Assembly (NCBI RefSeq): GCF_001983105.1
Contig: NZ_MOMC01000051.1
Location: 43,826-49,189, forward strand
Reading direction: 5' to 3'
DNA: 5,364 nt
Source: Pseudofrankia asymbiotica
GTDB lineage: Bacteria > Actinomycetota > Actinomycetes > Frankiales > Frankiaceae
Shown: one piece after another, positions 1-5,364 of the stretch
How the letters are laid out: each line of letters begins with the position of its first letter
Position numbering within the stretch: position 1 is the stretch's first letter
Notes under the pieces: model-generated
Databases searched by the model: none
The model's input: the letters and a program-made list of their open reading frames with translations, nothing else
What the model was told of the DNA's origin: nothing
Position numbers and translations under genes: made by a program

Positions 1-1
1 C

Positions 2-682
2 AAGATGCCGCTGTTCATCACCGTCGTGGTCGGCCTGTCCTTCATCCTGCTGCTCCTCGCGTTCCGCAGCCTGGCCATCCCGGCGACCGCCGCGGTGATG
101 AACCTGCTGGCCGCGGGCGGCTCGTTCGGCCTGGCTGTGGCGATCTTCCAGTACGGCTGGCTCTCCGACAGCATGGGGGCCGGGCCGGGCGGGCCGATCG
201 ACGCCTGGATGCCGGTCATGCTGTTCGCCATCCTGTTCGGCCTGTCGATGGACTACCAGGTGTTCCTGGTCAGCCGCATGCACGAGGAGTGGGTGCACAC
301 CCGCGACAACAGGCGGTCGGTCACGATCGGCCAGGCCGAGACCGGCGGCATCATCACCGCCGCGGCACTGATCATGATCGCCGTCTTCCTCGGCTTCCTC
401 CTGAGCCCGGGCCGGCCGATCAAGATCTTCGGCACCGGTCTGGCCGCGGCCGTGTTCCTCGACGCCTTCATCCTGAGGACGATGCTCGTACCCGCGCTGA
501 TGAACATCTTCGGCAAGGCCAACTGGTACCTCCCGAAATGGCTCGACCGCATCACGCCCCACTTCTCCGTGGAACCGGCGGACGAGACCACGACCATCAC
601 CGCGGCCCCGGGCACCGGATCCGGATCGTCCGACGACGACCGGCCCGAGGACGAACGGGAGCTGGCCCGGACCGCGCACTGA
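2..682 (+). CDS. MMPL-family (RND superfamily) membrane transporter, C-terminal fragment
   Basis: This is the 3' end of a large transporter whose start lies left of the window; 226 residues are visible before the TGA. Counting from the Met codon at base 5, hydrophobic segments lie near residues 2-21, 24-50, 70-92, 113-133 and 139-170. They match membrane helices 8-12 of a 12-helix MmpL protein. The motif GLSMDYQVFLVSRMHEEW (79-96) is the MMPL signature of the helix-10 region; its Asp83-Tyr84 pair corresponds to the proton-relay Asp-Tyr of MmpL3-type proteins. The sequence after the last helix (WYLPKWLDRITP) is typical of actinobacterial members. The final 40 or so residues are a Ser/Thr-, Asp- and Glu-rich tail, probably cytoplasmic. 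The family moves lipids or hydrophobic compounds across the inner membrane using proton flow; the substrate cannot be told. The next gene is convergent, so this ends its own transcription unit. The family call is firm. Confidence 0.93.
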   Translation, partial: KMPLFITVVVGLSFILLLLAFRSLAIPATAAVMNLLAAGGSFGLAVAIFQYGWLSDSMGAGPGGPIDAWMPVMLFAILFGLSMDYQVFLVSRMHEEWVHTRDNRRSVTIGQAETGGIITAAALIMIAVFLGFLLSPGRPIKIFGTGLAAAVFLDAFILRTMLVPALMNIFGKANWYLPKWLDRITPHFSVEPADETTTITAAPGTGSGSSDDDRPEDERELARTAH

Positions 683-700
683 CGAGGCAGCCAGGGCGTT

Positions 701-745
701 ACCGCCGCTCGGTCGCGCGACAACAGCGCGCCACCGAGCGGCGGT
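701..745. terminator. Long hairpin between convergent genes, likely bidirectional terminator
   Basis: ACCGCCGCTCGGT (701-713) pairs perfectly with ACCGAGCGGCGGT (733-745). After a C/C mismatch (714/732), GCGCG (715-719) pairs with CGCGC (727-731), leaving a 7-base loop (720-726). That is 18 pairs of very GC-rich stem, starting 18 bases after the MMPL stop and sitting 37 bases beyond the ATPase stop. No T-run follows on either strand, which is common for actinobacterial terminators. Position between two converging genes supports termination for both; the function is inferred from structure only. Confidence 0.75.
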
Positions 746-748
746 CCG

Positions 749-782
749 CTCGTCACGAGCCGGTTCGTCACGAACCGGCTCG

Positions 783-793
<11 letters not shown>
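749..793. repeat. Three tandem 15-bp palindromic units
   Basis: Three adjacent 15-base units can be read: CTCGTCACGAGCCGG (749-763), TTCGTCACGAACCGG (764-778) and CTCGTCATGAGCTGG (779-793). The first 11 bases of each are an odd-length palindrome around a central base (CTCGT-C-ACGAG, TTCGT-C-ACGAA; the third is imperfect). Unit 2 differs from unit 1 at the two mirror positions, so symmetry is kept. The third unit overlaps the stop codon (783-785) and last codons of the ATPase gene. Role unknown: a protein-binding array, a structured RNA 3' end, or simple tandem duplication are all possible. Confidence 0.7.
755..783. terminator. Second hairpin, 13-bp stem with 3-base loop
   Basis: Bases 755-767 (ACGAGCCGGTTCG) are perfectly complementary to 771-783 (CGAACCGGCTCGT), with TCA (768-770) as the loop. 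The right arm reaches the last base of the ATPase stop codon, so the hairpin starts right where that gene ends. It may act with the 701-745 hairpin as a tandem terminator or protect the 3' end of the ATPase mRNA. It is built from the 15-bp units at 749-793, so it may also be a by-product of that repeat. Confidence 0.55.
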
Positions 794-4067
<3,274 letters not shown>

Positions 4068-4162
4068 CGGTCCCGCTCATCCTTCCCCGCGTCTTTCGCC
4101 CGCCGCGTCGGTTCCGCGCGCCCCACCCACGACCACGACCGGTCGGAATCGGACGGGTCTGG
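4068..4162 (-). other. 95-bp gap between cassette genes
   Basis: This gap separates the 312-residue protein gene from the ATPase gene. It holds a purine-rich stretch just before the ATPase (AAGGA at 4080-4084) and a 10-bp perfect palindrome CGACCGGTCG (4136-4145). I see no convincing -10/-35 pair and no terminator-like hairpin, so read-through from the upstream gene is the simplest reading, though a weak internal promoter cannot be ruled out. Confidence 0.4.
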
Positions 4163-5101
4163 TCAAGGACCGCCGCCCTGATCCGCGAGGCCGCCGACTA
4201 TCCAGTTCACGGCGCCCTGAATGTCCAAGGCCATGGTCACCACTTCGAACAGTCCACTGATCATCGGAACCAGATGGCTTTCCTGATAGCGGCGGCCAAC
4301 GCTGTCGTTCCAGCCCTTCTCCAGATCGGCCGTGCCCGCGTCAAGTCCGGCGAGCAGGCCGCCGAGGAGGTCCACGACACCGCCGATGCCCACGCCTGCG
4401 CCCGCACCTCCGAACGTCCTGAGGCCGTGCCGCGCGGAGACCCCGGCGAACTGCGTCATGAACGCGGGCTGACGGAGGCTCTGCGCGCTCCCGGCCTGGC
4501 CTGGCACGTCCGCGAGGTACACGTCCAGCAGGTCCAGCAGGCCCGCCAGGAGGAAGGTCGCGTTCGCCGCGAGGTCGCCAAGCCGGGTGGCGCACGTCGA
4601 GCACGTCTGGCCCTGGATGACCTGCTCACGGGCCCGGCCGCGCAGCGCGAGGGCGTCCTCCCGCAGTCGGACCGCGCCAGCCCGTTCCGTTCTCGCGAGC
4701 TCCAGCTCCGCCTCGGCCTCCTCGACCTCGCGGCTGGCCACGCCGAGCGCCGTGCGTGCCCTGCGCTCGGCCTGGAACGCCGCATCGGTGTCGACGCCCC
4801 CCGCACCGTCCGTCGCGGCCTCGCCTGCCTGGCCGAGGGCCGCCTCGGCCTCGCGCAGCGCGTCAGCGGCTCGTGCCTCGTCCTCGCGTCGGCGTTCCAG
4901 CGCCCGCCCGGCCGCGCGCACGGCGGCCTCGGCCTTCCTGAGATCCAGGCTTGTGGTCCGCACCCGCTCCTCGGTCTGTTCCTGCAGGCCGGTGAGCCCG
5001 TCGCGCAGCGTCGCGATGGCGCGGTTGACGCCGGCCGTCAGGGCGGCGAGCTGGTGCGCGTGCGCGACCAGGACCGCCGGGACCACCGAGACGAGCGCCA
5101 C
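4163..5101 (-). CDS. Unrecognised protein: coiled-coil N-terminal half, CxxC pair, glycine-rich hydrophobic C-terminal half
   Basis: I do not recognise this 312-residue protein. Residues 1-30 are fairly hydrophobic helix. Residues 35-163 are Ala/Glu/Arg-rich with few helix breakers except a Gly/Asp stretch at 98-105, so two antiparallel coiled-coil helices are likely. A Cys pair, TCSTC (166-170), follows at once, then a hydrophobic stretch (182-196), a glycine-rich segment (231-256) that could be a membrane-inserting or oligomerising hairpin, a basic/aromatic patch (264-273), and a last hydrophobic stretch (278-304). There is no clear secretion signal. It starts at GTG; the frame is closed by TGA two codons upstream (5105-5107), so no earlier start exists. 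GGAG (5112-5115) lies 10 bases before it. The 40-bp gap to the WXG100-like gene implies one transcript. It may be an adaptor or a secreted or membrane partner of the downstream ATPase; that is inferred from context alone. The gene call is strong, the function open. Confidence 0.8.
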   Translation of the reverse strand: MALVSVVPAVLVAHAHQLAALTAGVNRAIATLRDGLTGLQEQTEERVRTTSLDLRKAEAAVRAAGRALERRREDEARAADALREAEAALGQAGEAATDGAGGVDTDAAFQAERRARTALGVASREVEEAEAELELARTERAGAVRLREDALALRGRAREQVIQGQTCSTCATRLGDLAANATFLLAGLLDLLDVYLADVPGQAGSAQSLRQPAFMTQFAGVSARHGLRTFGGAGAGVGIGGVVDLLGGLLAGLDAGTADLEKGWNDSVGRRYQESHLVPMISGLFEVVTMALDIQGAVNWIVGGLADQGGGP

Positions 5102-5141
5102 CCGTCATCCACTCCAGGTCGTGCCGTGATCTGGCTGCCGG

Positions 5142-5364
5142 TCAGCCGGCCTCGAGATACTCCGCGAGCTTCTGCGCCTTGTTCCGCAGCTTCGGCGGAA
5201 TTTCGCCGATCTTGTCGGAAAGCGGCTTGAGCCGGCTGGTCGACTCCTCCAGCAGGTCGGCGATGTGGTGCCGCGCGTCGTCGTCCCACTCGAGATCGTC
5301 AAAGCGCTTGCGCAGCTTCTCAAGCTCGGCCTGGATGTTTTCGACGAAGGTCTCTATCTCACCG
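5142..5364 (-). CDS. Small helical protein, WXG100-like (WDD turn), N-terminus outside window
   Basis: The C-terminal 73 residues are visible; the start lies beyond the right edge. A charged amphipathic helix (visible residues 2-25) is followed by Trp-Asp-Asp-Asp-Ala (26-30), then a second helix with a Pro-Pro kink at 56-57, ending in KLAEYLEAG before TGA. Helix, Trp-containing turn, helix is the plan of WXG100/ESAT-6-like proteins. With Trp usually near residue 40 in that family, about 15-20 residues would be missing, giving roughly 90-95 in all, the usual length. The canonical WxG glycine is replaced by Asp, and no YxxxD/E export signal is seen at the C-terminus. GC over 5161-5340 is 63% (113 of 180 counted), lower than the surroundings, which fits its Lys/Asp/Ile/Phe content. 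It sits first in the visible cassette, 40 bp before the coiled-coil gene. It could instead be an unrelated short coiled-coil protein. Confidence 0.75.
   Translation of the reverse strand, partial: GEIETFVENIQAELEKLRKRFDDLEWDDDARHHIADLLEESTSRLKPLSDKIGEIPPKLRNKAQKLAEYLEAG

Noticed and set aside
4136..4145. 10-bp palindrome CGACCGGTCG in the gap before the ATPase gene
   Set aside because: Too short and GC-only to call an operator; it does not extend beyond 10 bp and no second copy was noticed in the window.
4863..5108. Minus-strand frame starting at the ATG at 5108-5106, alternative to the GTG start of the 312-residue gene
   Set aside because: It runs in another frame and gives an 81-residue Arg/Gly/Pro-rich product typical of a shadow. 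The GTG frame is 312 codons long with coherent helical heptads.
5131..5149. Small hairpin GGCTG/CAGCC over the stop codon of the WXG100-like gene
   Set aside because: Only five Watson-Crick pairs with a 5-base loop; in sequence this GC-rich such stems are expected by chance, and it sits inside a likely operon.

Overview
The window is a piece of a high-GC actinobacterial chromosome. Third codon positions are almost always G or C, the actinobacterial type of MMPL transporter is present, and the intergenic hairpins lack a U-tract. A Frankia- or Streptomyces-like filamentous actinomycete is plausible, but genus cannot be fixed from this sequence.

Layout. At the left edge, on the + strand, is the 3' end of an MMPL/RND-type membrane transporter (2-682), showing the last five membrane segments and an acidic cytoplasmic tail. 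A 100-bp convergent gap follows (683-782). It is unusually structured: one long hairpin (701-745), then three tandem 15-bp units (749-793) that are themselves palindromic and run into the 3' end of the next gene. The rest of the window is a minus-strand gene cassette, read right to left. It starts with a small partial protein of WXG100-like helical-hairpin type, carrying W-D-D at the turn (5142-5364). Next is an unrecognised 312-residue protein with a coiled-coil front half, a CxxC pair and a glycine-rich hydrophobic back half (4163-5101). Last is a 1094-residue FtsK/SpoIIIE-HerA-type ATPase with an N-terminal coiled coil (783-4067). Gaps inside the cassette are 40 and 95 bp.

How the genes may work together. 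The ATPase appears to hold three RecA-like units in tandem. Only the middle one has intact Walker A and Walker B motifs; the first and third are degenerate. A three-unit FtsK-like ATPase beside a WXG100-sized hairpin protein recalls the EccC/EsxAB logic of type VII secretion. However, no membrane segment is evident in the ATPase, and no EccB, EccD, EccE or mycosin gene lies in the window. The cassette could therefore be an ESX-related export module, or a soluble HerA/FtsK-type DNA-translocation or defence system. The sequence here does not decide between them. The MMPL gene is convergent and probably functionally unrelated.
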